Shown one piece after another: positions 18,237 to 26,090 of a stretch of DNA of 64,000 bases. The notes below the pieces were generated by a model that saw only the letters and a list, made by a program, of their open reading frames with translations, ran no database searches and was not told the DNA's origin. This stretch comes from an uncultured Paludibacter sp. (lineage in GTDB: Bacteria; Bacteroidota; Bacteroidia; Bacteroidales; Paludibacteraceae). A program made the position numbers and the translations under genes. The stretch's first letter is position 1; each line of letters begins with the position of its first letter. The stretch is from the NCBI GenBank assembly GCA_937927845.1, contig CALFXE010000200.1:62001-126000 (forward strand), given 5' to 3'.

Positions 18237-18607
18237 CTTTCCGCATACTTTTGGATCAGGCTTTTTATCTCCTCGATCTTGTTAAACAGGGTATGTTTCT
18301 CGATATCATGCTGCATGATCCAGGCTTTAAACTCTCCAATAGTTTTAAGCGTGTGAAGTTTTTTTACCGCCTGATTGTAGTTGTTACCGATGCGGTTTAA
18401 CTCCATTCGAATCGGTATTAATTCAGCCATTAAATCATCATTTGATTTATCCCTATAAGCTTTTACTATCGGTCGTTCTAGGAGTTTGTCGCGAACATAC
18501 TGACTTAATTTTCGGCTTGTCGAAGTGCCGAAATATTTATTTACCGTACGATATTCTTCCTCTGATAGCCGTACATGCAACCATTTTGTTTTTGCTTGAT
18601 TTTCCAT
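18224..18607 (-). CDS. mobA: Relaxosome accessory protein MobA (ribbon-helix-helix type)
   Basis: The start is set at the ATG at 18607; a GTG at 18613 is also in frame. The short basic protein reads KTKWLHVRLSEEEYRTVNKY, then SRKLSQYVRDKLLERPI, then LNRIGNNYNQAVKKLHTL. This is the pattern of plasmid mobilisation accessory proteins (Bacteroides MobA, plasmid MobC) that bind near the nick site and help the relaxase. It lies just downstream of the candidate oriT at 18696-18774. Confidence 0.88.
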   Translation of the reverse strand: MENQAKTKWLHVRLSEEEYRTVNKYFGTSTSRKLSQYVRDKLLERPIVKAYRDKSNDDLMAELIPIRMELNRIGNNYNQAVKKLHTLKTIGEFKAWIMQHDIEKHTLFNKIEEIKSLIQKYAERWLQ

Positions 18608-18695
18608 CTTCACTTATCATTTTTAATCGTTCAAGCTTCATTTTTACGTTATTTTGTCCTGATCTACGAGTTCCGAGTATAAGATCAAAAGAGGC

Positions 18696-18774
18696 GGTTG
18701 TGATACAACCGGACATCTGGCCGTTTGCAGGAACGAGGCAAACTGGCATAGCCACTTGTAAGTTTAAAGTGGCT
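18696..18774. other. Candidate origin of transfer (oriT)
   Basis: Three perfect inverted repeats lie in the non-coding gap between primase and mobA. They are GGTTGT/ACAACC (18696-18710, 3-base loop), GTTTGC/GCAAAC (18723-18728 and 18738-18743) and AGCCACTT/AAGTGGCT (18750-18757 and 18767-18774). oriT sites usually consist of such repeats immediately upstream of relaxosome genes. The nick site cannot be located from sequence alone. A regulatory operator array for the mob operon is the main alternative. Confidence 0.5.
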
Positions 18775-18822
18775 GAAATGCATTTAAGGAGCTACAAATC
18801 GCTAATATCAGCCTTTAAGGAT

Positions 18823-19728
18823 TTAGGGCTTTTTCCGATGGTTTTTCCGATGTAAGGTAATTTTAGCAGTTTGCGTATGCCATTCGTTAAGATCCTTGTA
18901 TCCTTTATAAGTGTGGCTTTTGTCAATAAAGGTCTCATCTGTACTGAGGGCTTCTTGTGTTGCTTTTGTGCCGCCAGTATCCCGATCCAGGTAGAGGTAT
19001 TTAAATTTATACTCCTGTATTTTCATCAGCGATTTTTTAAAGAAGGACAGAGAGTTTAGAATCAGGAAGTCCGGATCAGTTTGGTAATGATTTTTAGAGA
19101 TCGTTTTGAAAGTTAGAAAATCAAAGAAACCCTCAAATACCATCACCTGATCCGAGCCATTTTGGATAATCGTATAATCTTTAGGCGAACTGCTGGTTTT
19201 GAAGTATTTGTTTCGGATTTCCCAGCCTCCGGAACTGTTTTTAAAACCTATGCCGAAGTAGGTTTTGCTATCGAGAGAAAAGAGAACTTCACGACAATAT
19301 TGTTTGGCTATTTCACTGTCAATCTGCCTTTTTTTTAAGTAGGATAATAAAGCTTCTGAAGAGAGTTCCAGATCTTTTAATATAAGGATTTTTGCTGCCG
19401 GTTCTAACTTAGTTCTACCGGCAAATTGTGGTTGCTGTTGAAAAGAAAAACCGGTACTTAGTTTATCTAAAAAGTCGGCGACGCTACATTGAAAATATTG
19501 GGTTGCAAAATCAATCAGATTCCCTCCTCTACCCAGGCCGTGATCGTACCATTTATTAATCCGCCGATTGATTTTAAAAGAAGGTGTATGCTCTTCTCTT
19601 AGTGGTGATAGATACCAGTAATCATCGTTTCTAATTTTTGTAGGTTCATGACCTAATGTAGACAGGTATTGCACCATATCTAATTCCTTTGCCTCGGCAA
19701 TGGATGGTTTTGTTTTTCTGAATTCCAT
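18823..19728 (-). CDS. CHC2/Toprim-type DNA primase of the ICE
   Basis: The start is chosen at the ATG at 19728, preceded by a GGAAG sequence; a GTG at 19737 is also in frame. The N-terminal region aligns with the CHC2 primase domain (YWYLSPLREEHTPSFKI), but the usual zinc ligands are replaced: C to S and H to R in the CPFH motif. A GRGGNLIDFA motif follows. The Toprim part contains VMVFEGFFDFLTF and the acidic KYLYLDRDTGG. ICE primases synthesise the complementary strand after transfer. Zinc-less versions are common in Bacteroidetes elements, as I recall. Confidence 0.82.
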   Translation of the reverse strand: MEFRKTKPSIAEAKELDMVQYLSTLGHEPTKIRNDDYWYLSPLREEHTPSFKINRRINKWYDHGLGRGGNLIDFATQYFQCSVADFLDKLSTGFSFQQQPQFAGRTKLEPAAKILILKDLELSSEALLSYLKKRQIDSEIAKQYCREVLFSLDSKTYFGIGFKNSSGGWEIRNKYFKTSSSPKDYTIIQNGSDQVMVFEGFFDFLTFKTISKNHYQTDPDFLILNSLSFFKKSLMKIQEYKFKYLYLDRDTGGTKATQEALSTDETFIDKSHTYKGYKDLNEWHTQTAKITLHRKNHRKKP

Positions 19729-19823
19729 ACTGCACACTTCCTTTTCACCTTTATCAGTGAAACAAAGTTAAACAGGTAGTTTAGTAAAAACCTATCCTCG
19801 CTGTATTATGATTGGGGTGTTGC

Positions 19824-20309
19824 CTATCTTGAGTTATTGATAAAACCTAATACCTCTTCAATGGGTATCTGGTATCTTTCAAGATCATCGAAGCATATTA
19901 TTTTGCCGGAATAATTTAGATTGTCAATTACCATGCCTTTAAAAATATCGGAAAAGCTACTGGATCGGGTAAAGAATTTGGTTACCGCGTTCGCTGCATT
20001 ACCTATAAACTTTGTTGAAGATTTAATTACCTTGTTTTCGCTATTTGATAAGTACGGCGTCAGCCCTAAGAGCATTTGATACTCAAGCCCTTCAATCCTA
20101 CTAATGCCATTTAGAGATATATAAATTGGTTTTAGTTTTTTGCAAAGCACAAGTGGATCTAGCTTTTCCTTCCAGAAATGAGTTTTACCACTTCCCCAGC
20201 TTCCATTTATCATTATTGCGTACTGCGTGTTTTCAGCCTTTAGGTAATCGTTAAAAATATCTTGGATATGGTCTGCTGTCATAGTTGAGCGCTCAATTGT
20301 TTCCTTCAA
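19824..20309 (-). pseudogene. Truncated KAP-family P-loop ATPase remnant
   Basis: The N-terminal ATPase segment is intact: NTQYAIMINGSWGSGKTHFW (Walker A) and KIICFDDLER (Walker B). The reading frame then stops after EVLGFINN, at about 160 residues. KAP-type ATPases with this start usually extend to 500 or more residues, so two-thirds of the protein is missing. The first ATG is at 20282 (MTADHIQDIF); a TTG at 20309 gives the longer form. Full-length relatives occur as defence-type membrane ATPases, including in ICE cargo. This copy is probably inactive. Confidence 0.7.
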
Positions 20310-20411
20310 AAATAATTAAATTAAGTTCTGCATCCTAAAGATTAACCCACACCATATTTTGATTAGGAAACATTTAAATCTGCTGGGTATTTTTGTTTCA
20401 GCAAAAGCTTA

Positions 20412-20564
20412 ATGAAAATGATAAAAGTGAGCGAGATAAAGAAAAGTTTTACAGCAGTATTTTTTTCTGCGGCTATCTGGTACTTTCTGATAACCGGTTT
20501 AGCCAGTTCCGGCTTCTGGAACGCAATCATTTTAACAGACCACAACAATGTTAATCAACCATAG
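20412..20564 (+). CDS. Small membrane protein upstream of traO (50 aa)
   Basis: An uninterrupted 50-residue frame starts MKMIKVSEIKKSFTAVFFSA and continues through a single membrane segment (AAIWYFLITGLASSGFW) to DHNNVNQP. It is 25 bases upstream of traO on the same strand, with matching codon style. Small one-helix proteins are common in tra operons, but this one is not assigned to a named family. The antisense frame over the same bases is also open but less convincing. Confidence 0.5.
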   Translation: MKMIKVSEIKKSFTAVFFSAAIWYFLITGLASSGFWNAIILTDHNNVNQP

Positions 20565-20589
20565 TATTAACAATTTAAATAAATAATCA

Positions 20590-21165
20590 ATGAAAAAGTA
20601 CATGATTTACACAATGCTGGCAGTGCTGCTGGCTTCAGGTGCTGCTTATTCGCAGCGCTTTGAAAAAGGACAAATTGGAATTGAATTGCGGGGAGGGCTG
20701 GCAAATGGCTATTTCTTTGGCAAGGATCAGAACCCCGCTTTTTATGTTGGAGCTGCTGTTAATCTCTATACTTCAAAGGATAGCCGTTGGGTTATGGGGA
20801 GTGAGTTTTATCATAAGAGCTATGATTATCAGGATAAGTCGATTAAGCTGGGCCAGTTTACTGCCGAGGCCGGGCATTATTTCCCGATAATCTTTGATTG
20901 CAGGCAGAATATTGTTATTTCCGCAGGTGGATCGGCGGTCGCCGGATATGAACGGTTAAATTGGGGTAAGCTGGATTTGTATGATGGTGCCATTCTGCTC
21001 AATAAAGACAAATTTATTTATGGCGCAGCGGCAAGTTTGGAAGTTGAGTTTTTCCCTTCAGATAAGTTCATTCTTTTTGTCAATGGACGGGAAAGGCTGT
21101 TGTGGAACGCCGTTGATAAGTTTAACGGACAGGTAGGAATTGGAGCAAGATTAATAATCAGATAA
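20590..21165 (+). CDS. traO: Conjugal transfer protein TraO
   Basis: The 191-residue protein has a signal peptide (MKKYMIYTMLAVLLASGAAYS). Its beta-rich mature part contains GQIGIELRGGLANGYFFGKD and FIYGAAASLEVEFFPSDKFI and ends GQVGIGARLIIR. This matches the Bacteroidetes TraO family, a predicted outer-membrane component of the transfer channel. It stands apart from the main tra operon (41 kb to 59 kb) but beside traQ, so the tra genes are split in this element. Confidence 0.85.
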   Translation: MKKYMIYTMLAVLLASGAAYSQRFEKGQIGIELRGGLANGYFFGKDQNPAFYVGAAVNLYTSKDSRWVMGSEFYHKSYDYQDKSIKLGQFTAEAGHYFPIIFDCRQNIVISAGGSAVAGYERLNWGKLDLYDGAILLNKDKFIYGAAASLEVEFFPSDKFILFVNGRERLLWNAVDKFNGQVGIGARLIIR

Positions 21166-21181
21166 GTTGGAGGATTAGAAC

Positions 21182-21613
21182 ATGAAAACATTTATTTTAG
21201 GTTTAGTATTATTGGTGACAATGTTTGCAACAGGTTGTAACAAAAAAGAATTGGACATACAACGTAAATTCCCGTTTACGTTGACAATGCGTGCTTTACC
21301 GTTTAAGATTAAAAAGTATTTCCCGGTTGATGTGAGACTGAGAATTGTTAGGGAACGCATTTATACTGGCACAAAATATAAATTGATATTTACCCCCTTA
21401 GAAGGAACCGGAGAACTAACAGATCAGGAAGGAAATTTCATTAATCCTAACCAGCCATTCGACCTGAAGGAAGACATCTTTACTTTAAGTTATCGCTCAT
21501 ATTCCGACACTGAACATATATTTGATATAACCATTGTCGATAATTTCGGTCAGCAACAAAAGATCAGGGCTAAGCTGCTTAATGATGATAGTGTAGACCA
21601 GGTAAAACGCTAA
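21182..21613 (+). CDS. traQ: Conjugal transfer lipoprotein TraQ (DUF3872)
   Basis: The 143-residue protein has a lipoprotein signal with lipobox (VTMFATGC). The mature region contains RKFPFTLTMRALPFKIKKYF and RERIYTGTKYKLIFTPLEG, which fits the DUF3872/TraQ family of Bacteroidetes conjugative elements. It follows traO by 16 bases and is closed by a terminator at 21637-21670. It is expected to be anchored at the outer membrane as part of the type IV secretion apparatus. Confidence 0.85.
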   Translation: MKTFILGLVLLVTMFATGCNKKELDIQRKFPFTLTMRALPFKIKKYFPVDVRLRIVRERIYTGTKYKLIFTPLEGTGELTDQEGNFINPNQPFDLKEDIFTLSYRSYSDTEHIFDITIVDNFGQQQKIRAKLLNDDSVDQVKR

Positions 21614-21636
21614 ATAAATTAAAGTTAATAATTGGA

Positions 21637-21670
21637 ACCGCCTTATAAAAAATATGAGGCGGTCTTTTTT
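21637..21670 (+). terminator. Terminator after traQ
   Basis: Arms ACCGCCT (21637-21643) and AGGCGGT (21657-21663) are followed by CTTTTTT. The hairpin ends the traO-traQ transcript and separates it from the cargo gene at 21874. Confidence 0.75.
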
Positions 21671-21714
21671 GTTTCGCAATATTTGAGTTTAATTCTAAAA
21701 AGATTGCTTTTATA

Positions 21715-21761
21715 GTGTTTTTTTTGTTAATAAGTATTCAATTTATTAACAAAAAAAGCAC
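21715..21761. repeat. 19-bp near-perfect inverted repeat upstream of the 686-residue gene
   Basis: The left arm 21715-21733 (GTG, eight T, GTTAATAA) and the right arm 21743-21761 (TTATTAAC, seven A, GCAC) match at 18 of 19 positions around a 9-base centre. The arms lie 113 bases before the start of the 686-residue gene. It could be an operator for a dimeric repressor or a strong hairpin. The T-run lies inside the arm, so it is not a normal terminator. Confidence 0.55.
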
Positions 21762-21873
21762 CATAATAAGTGGAGTTCTATTTTTTTATACATTAGTGAT
21801 TACATAATGCGAATGTGTTAAATATAGCCCCTTTATTTGCCACGAGTACTGTTTAAATTAAAATTCTCAAGTA

Positions 21874-23934
21874 ATGAAAACCAACAATCTTTTAGCATCC
21901 GTTGCTCTCTTTAGACATCTTTATGATCACGATGGATATAACAATGTATATGATATACTCTATGAGTTTATTAGAGGAGCAATTATTTATGAAAGTAAAA
22001 TAACTTTTACATCTGATGAGATAAAAGAGTTATTGAAAAAAGTTTACGATTTTGATATACCGGAAGGTGTAATAAAAACTACTATTCGAATTCGTTTTGA
22101 AGGTAAATATACTAAAATCGCTAATTCGTACACTTTTAACCCTGAATTGAAAGATAATTTTGATAAGATTGAAAAGGAATTAGATCAAGTAAATGAGCTA
22201 AACGACAATCTTATTAGTGAACTCTACAAGTATATTGCTGAGAAAAAAGGTGTTGTCTTAAGTTCAGTTCAAAAAGGCAAGATTTTTGAAAATTTTAGCC
22301 ATTTTACAATGGATAATGGCTATTCTGATGAGTATTCTGAATTAATAGGAGCCTTTGTGGTTAGTAAGGGACATGATACAGACTTCCTTTGTAACTTAAA
22401 CTCTATAAGAGAAGGAATTATTCTATACCAAGGAATTTCCTATACTGCTGATTTGAATGAGCTTGGTAAGTGGGATACAGATTTAGATATTTTCTTAGCC
22501 CCAGAGCATCTGTTTCATGCTGTTGGTTACAATGGTTTATTGTTTCAAGAGATTTTTATGGATTTATTCTCTTTAATAAGAGATATTAATCAGGGAAATA
22601 AACCTACATCAAAAAATAGAGATAAGAAAGTTAGGTTATTTTATCTACCAGAAGCTAGTATTTATGTGAACAGTATGTTTCATAAAGCTGAGCAAATCGT
22701 AGCTGGTAAAATCGCTCTTGATCCGTCAAAAAATGCAATGGAGCATATCGTTAGGGACGCTCGTTCAGTAAGTGATGTAAAAAGAAAACAAGTAAACTTC
22801 TACACACAATTAAAAACATTGGGAATTGAAGAAATAGATATCGACTTTGATGCTACAAAACACCAAATGTATAATGTTGTAGATCAAAAAATTATTACGG
22901 ATCTAAGTGTAGAGGCAAAAAAAAATAGACGGCCATTTGATGAAGATTTCTGTATCGCGCAATTATCTATTTTTGGTAAAATAAACTATAAAAGACGAGG
23001 TAAAAATAATTTGCCTTTTGAGAAGATAAGTGATATTTACTTGACTGAGAACTCTGTGTCTAAATACTTGGCACATAACAATGCAGTTAAGTTTCAAGCT
23101 TCTGATACTGCTTTTGCAAAGGACATCGATTTTGTTGTTTCAAGGTTCTGGTTCAAGCTAAAAAAAGGTTTCAAACAGTCAAATGCTCCTGTACCAAAAT
23201 CTTTCGATCTTATAAATAAGGCCAAGATAATTATCAGTGCCTATACCAATAATAGTATTTCACGTGAATATCAGAGAATTACAAATGATTTAAGGAAGGG
23301 AAGACTTACGGAAGAAGAGGTTGTTCTTCTAAATTTGGAACTCAAGTCTAAAACTAACGCACCGGAGTACGTTAATGAAACCAATATCGATGAAACTCTT
23401 TACTTTTTAACAGACGAAAATTTTGTTGAAAATGTCAAAAGAGAAAGAGATTATGTTAGGAAAGAGAATGTACGTAAGGATACAATCATTGCAGAACAGA
23501 GTAATGAGCTATTAGAGTACAAACGTAAAGAAGAAGAACAGCGTAAAAATGAACTTGCTAAAGAAAAAGAAAAGGATTATTTAGCTATAGCGGAAAAGGA
23601 GTGGAATAACCACTTTAAATCCAATAGAAATTGTGGAGGACTATTTTTGCTTGTTGTACTTCTCGCTTTAATATCGGTAGCTTATGGGTTTTTAAATATT
23701 AGTAATGAGTGGACAACATGGCTAGGTAAATATGCCTTCCTCAAAAACTATATTTCTGCTATATGCATCATCGCAATAGTTGTATTTGGAATGTTTGATA
23801 AGTATTATTTAAAAGATGACAAGGTTGTCAAAGGTTTTCGTTGGTTGGTTACTTTACCATCAACAAAAAGAAAGAAGGCAGAATTTATCCAATTAAGCAT
23901 TGAAAAGCAAAGAGAAAAAGGTCAAAGTATTTAA
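21874..23934 (+). CDS. Unknown 686-residue protein with C-terminal membrane anchor (possible defence protein)
   Basis: The family is not recognised. The N-terminal region (about 1-95) looks like a helical or winged-helix module (FTSDEIKELLKKVYDFDIPE). The centre contains LDIFLAPEHLFHAVGYNG, DLFSLIRDIN and FDEDFCIAQLSIF, followed by ISDIYLTENSVSKYL. The order of acidic residues is loosely like a PIN-type nuclease, which is speculative. Residues about 500-575 are charged and coiled-coil-like. Two membrane helices follow (LFLLVVLLALISVAYGFL and ISAICIIAIVVFGMF) and a basic tail. It stands alone between two terminators, preceded by a large inverted repeat, which fits a self-regulated cargo or defence gene. 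Confidence 0.6.
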   Translation: MKTNNLLASVALFRHLYDHDGYNNVYDILYEFIRGAIIYESKITFTSDEIKELLKKVYDFDIPEGVIKTTIRIRFEGKYTKIANSYTFNPELKDNFDKIEKELDQVNELNDNLISELYKYIAEKKGVVLSSVQKGKIFENFSHFTMDNGYSDEYSELIGAFVVSKGHDTDFLCNLNSIREGIILYQGISYTADLNELGKWDTDLDIFLAPEHLFHAVGYNGLLFQEIFMDLFSLIRDINQGNKPTSKNRDKKVRLFYLPEASIYVNSMFHKAEQIVAGKIALDPSKNAMEHIVRDARSVSDVKRKQVNFYTQLKTLGIEEIDIDFDATKHQMYNVVDQKIITDLSVEAKKNRRPFDEDFCIAQLSIFGKINYKRRGKNNLPFEKISDIYLTENSVSKYLAHNNAVKFQASDTAFAKDIDFVVSRFWFKLKKGFKQSNAPVPKSFDLINKAKIIISAYTNNSISREYQRITNDLRKGRLTEEEVVLLNLELKSKTNAPEYVNETNIDETLYFLTDENFVENVKRERDYVRKENVRKDTIIAEQSNELLEYKRKEEEQRKNELAKEKEKDYLAIAEKEWNNHFKSNRNCGGLFLLVVLLALISVAYGFLNISNEWTTWLGKYAFLKNYISAICIIAIVVFGMFDKYYLKDDKVVKGFRWLVTLPSTKRKKAEFIQLSIEKQREKGQSI

Positions 23935-23940
23935 TTTTTT

Positions 23941-23975
23941 AAAGGTAGGAGATATATTGAAATCCTACCTTTTTT
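23941..23975 (+). terminator. Terminator after the 686-residue gene
   Basis: A perfect 10-bp stem AAAGGTAGGA (23941-23950) and TCCTACCTTT (23963-23972) is followed by further T residues. It lies between the convergent 686-residue gene and the 44-residue minus-strand gene. Confidence 0.8.
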
Positions 23976-23988
23976 AGTACAAGGGAAA

Positions 23989-24123
23989 TTATTTGGTCTG
24001 CTTACTTAACTTTATTTGACGACTTCTGTTGTCCAGCATTGCCTTGTAAGCTTTGTTAATTCCCGGTGTCCCAATGTTTGCATTTGGTTGATTAGCCTCA
24101 TTGTTTGTTTTTTTAGTTTTCAT
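23989..24123 (-). CDS. Small hydrophilic peptide gene (44 aa)
   Basis: A complete minus-strand frame reads from the ATG at 24123 to a TAA at 23989. It encodes MKTKKTNNEANQPNANIGTP followed by GINKAYKAMLDNRSRQIKLS. The composition is polar, rich in Asn, Lys and Gln, without a signal peptide. The GTPGINKAY...LDNRS core resembles tiny conserved Bacteroidetes proteins that I recall but cannot name. It is convergent with the 686-residue gene across a terminator. The coding call rests on its protein-like composition and that recalled pattern. Confidence 0.45.
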   Translation of the reverse strand: MKTKKTNNEANQPNANIGTPGINKAYKAMLDNRSRQIKLSKQTK

Positions 24124-24327
24124 AGGTTAAGATTTTGATGTTATATGTCCAAAATTACCTAATATAAATTTGACTGAAGGAGAATATAGCTGGTTTTTGC
24201 AGTAGTTGCAGTAAAAAATCAGTTTTAGATTTTATGGCTAAAATTTCACATCACATCAAATTATGCTTAGGGTTGGCATTGATTTAAGGTTTAAATTTGT
24301 ATTTATTGTTGAACGTATTAAAAGTAA

Positions 24328-24615
24328 ATGATTATGAATGTGAATGATGTGGCTAAAGTTTTTGATACGATTTTGAGCATCCCTGGGATGGGCGAAGTGG
24401 TAAAGATTGATCTAAAGATGAGTAGGAAAAATGTATTGCTTTTAAATCAGGTAATTGAGTTGGGAATTGCGGCGAAGGCTGATGATAAAACAGGGTTGCT
24501 GAGCAGTCTTTCCGAAGAAAGCCTGAGTGAGCTAAAATCCCTCTCCGAAGATTGCTTAAGTAAAGCAGGTTTGAATGATCTCAATGAGAAATTAAAGTCA
24601 CTAAGTGGCAAGTAA
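24328..24615 (+). CDS. Small conserved hypothetical protein (93-95 aa)
   Basis: The start is either the ATG at 24328 or the ATG at 24334 (MNVNDVAKVF). The helical, Leu-rich, soluble protein contains ILSIPGMGEVVKIDLKMSRK and a C-terminal ECL-like block (LSEDCLSKAGLNDLNEKLKS). It is followed within 5 bases by a good terminator, so it is a monocistronic unit. The pattern IPGM..VKIDLK.SRKNVLLL seems conserved among Bacteroidetes hypothetical proteins. Function unknown. Confidence 0.6.
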   Translation: MIMNVNDVAKVFDTILSIPGMGEVVKIDLKMSRKNVLLLNQVIELGIAAKADDKTGLLSSLSEESLSELKSLSEDCLSKAGLNDLNEKLKSLSGK

Positions 24616-24619
24616 AACG

Positions 24620-24646
24620 AAAGGCTGATTTATTCAGCCTTTTTTT
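24620..24646 (+). terminator. Terminator after the 24328 gene
   Basis: Arms AAAGGCTGA (24620-24628) and TCAGCCTTT (24634-24642) with a 5-base loop are followed by a T-run. Confidence 0.85.
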
Positions 24647-24758
24647 ATTTAGAATCAGGGGTTTATACGGGGAAAAGTCTTTGTGTAATTTCGTATTTTT
24701 ATTTTTTTGGTTATTCTGAATTGCAACCGAGAGTACATTCGTCGTAATAAATAACGAG

Positions 24759-24795
24759 CACCTCGACAAGGCGTATATTAGCTCTTGTCGAGGTG
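24759..24795. repeat. 12-bp perfect inverted repeat (hairpin at the 3' end of the 24817 gene)
   Basis: CACCTCGACAAG (24759-24770) and CTTGTCGAGGTG (24784-24795) pair perfectly around 13 bases. The repeat lies 22 bases beyond the stop of the minus-strand gene at 24817-25194, so it may act as its terminator, although the T-run on that strand is weak. Confidence 0.55.
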
Positions 24796-24816
24796 TAATT
24801 TTAAATATTTCTATAC

Positions 24817-25194
24817 TTAAGTATAGCTAAATTCAAAAGTTAGGGTGCCTGTCGCTATTGGTTTGGCACTACCATCTGATTTAACCGCCAGATTGTTTGA
24901 TGAACCTGTCCATTTTGAGTGTTCACCTACTGGTGGAGCTGGATAGATTAGTTCAATTGGTAATCTGTTTGAAAAGCAGATAGATGATTGTGATCCGAAA
25001 TAAGTTGAAGTCTGTGTGTTTAGATCATCAAGATAATCCTCTTGTTTCGTGCTAAGGATAAAATTGTCTTTTATCCACGTTTTAAAGTCTGCCTGAATAG
25101 CTAGTGCTTCTGTTTGCAAAGCGGCATTTGATAATAGATAGAGTTCTTTGATTTTGTCGTCTACGCCTGTTGGCGTCATTGGTTGTTTTGTCAT
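24817..25194 (-). CDS. Conserved hypothetical protein (125 aa)
   Basis: This soluble protein begins MTKQPMTPTGVDDKIKEL. It has a helical N-terminal half (LQTEALAIQADFKTWIKDNF, then STKQEDYLDDLNTQT) and a beta-type C-terminal half (SICFSNRLPIELIYPAPP, ending TGTLTFEFSYT). To my recollection a Bacteroidetes family shares this layout and is often found near LytTR regulators and small peptide genes. Here the divergent neighbour is a membrane LytTR gene 77 bases away, with which it probably shares a promoter region. The function is unknown. Confidence 0.6.
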   Translation of the reverse strand: MTKQPMTPTGVDDKIKELYLLSNAALQTEALAIQADFKTWIKDNFILSTKQEDYLDDLNTQTSTYFGSQSSICFSNRLPIELIYPAPPVGEHSKWTGSSNNLAVKSDGSAKPIATGTLTFEFSYT

Positions 25195-25271
25195 AAAATT
25201 TAATTATAAGTGAAAAATTAATTGTGTTTTACTGCTTTTTAAAAATTGTGGAATTTTATAAATGATTTATT

Positions 25272-26087
25272 ATGGTGTTTACGCATTACCTCAAACTTGC
25301 CGCACGTGTCGTTATTTCTGTATGTGCTTCTCTATTTATTTTGTTTTACAACCGTCCATTGGATTTAACTGATGCACTAACTTCCTTAGCGTTTTATGCT
25401 GTTTTTGTGATTAGTACTTTAGTCGCTTTTATCCTGGTTCAGATTGTTCACTCAATGACTCTTTGGTTAGATAGGCGCGTTACGTGGGATGATAATTTTG
25501 TGATACGATTTATCCTCCAAGCGGCATTGGGTTTAATGTTACCTATTATGATAGACTTTTGGTTTTTCAAGATATACTTTGCTAGTAGAGGTGAAAGTAT
25601 CTACGAAAATGGGTTCTACTCTATTGATTTTCCGGCTGTATGTATTCTTCTTTTAAGCTTAAATCTCTTGTACGGATTGTTATACTATCGTACTCAAACA
25701 CTCAAATTGAAACAAGAAAAAGAAAGTACAGCGTATCTGCCTCTTGAATACAGAGGTAAAGAATACACAATTGATATAAAAAATGAAGTCTTGTACTTTT
25801 CCAGTACCAATAAGCAGGTACGCGCATATTTGAAATCGGGAAATTCTTATCCCATCACTGATACTCTGACCACTCTTGCAGAAAAGTACTCAGACTACGG
25901 ATTTTGCCAAATAAATAGAAGTACAGTTATTAACCTTGAGATTATAAAGGCGTTCAAAAATGGTGAAAAAAGGCACACATTAGAACTCACTTTTAAAGAA
26001 GGAATCAATCTTGAAGACCAAAATTCGACACTTTTTATCGTAACCAGGGATAATATTACCGAATTCAAAAGGAAATTCGGGCTATAA
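25272..26087 (+). CDS. Membrane-bound LytTR-family transcriptional regulator
   Basis: The first 150 residues contain about four membrane helices (LAARVVISVCASLFILFY, ALTSLAFYAVFVISTLVAF, FILQAALGLMLPIMIDFW, VCILLLSLNLLYGLLYY). The last 100 residues form a LytTR DNA-binding domain: VLYFSSTNKQVRAYLKSGNS, then FCQINRSTVINLEIIKAF, the usual F.RiHRS..VNl..I motif. There is no receiver domain, so it senses through its membrane part. LytTR proteins bind short direct repeats about 21-22 bp apart. Four TTCGGTA boxes with such phasing lie just after the gene, suggesting autoregulation or control of the following region. Confidence 0.85.
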   Translation: MVFTHYLKLAARVVISVCASLFILFYNRPLDLTDALTSLAFYAVFVISTLVAFILVQIVHSMTLWLDRRVTWDDNFVIRFILQAALGLMLPIMIDFWFFKIYFASRGESIYENGFYSIDFPAVCILLLSLNLLYGLLYYRTQTLKLKQEKESTAYLPLEYRGKEYTIDIKNEVLYFSSTNKQVRAYLKSGNSYPITDTLTTLAEKYSDYGFCQINRSTVINLEIIKAFKNGEKRHTLELTFKEGINLEDQNSTLFIVTRDNITEFKRKFGL

Positions 26088-26090
26088 TTT

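Noticed and set aside
20285..20296. Perfect palindrome TTGAGCGCTCAA near the start of the truncated KAP gene
   Set aside because: Twelve bases is short, it lies within a possible coding start, and no second copy was noticed.
20363..20548. Minus-strand frame of 61 codons upstream of traO
   Set aside because: It is antisense to the small plus-strand membrane protein, which has better spacing to traO. Either could be real, but only one is likely.
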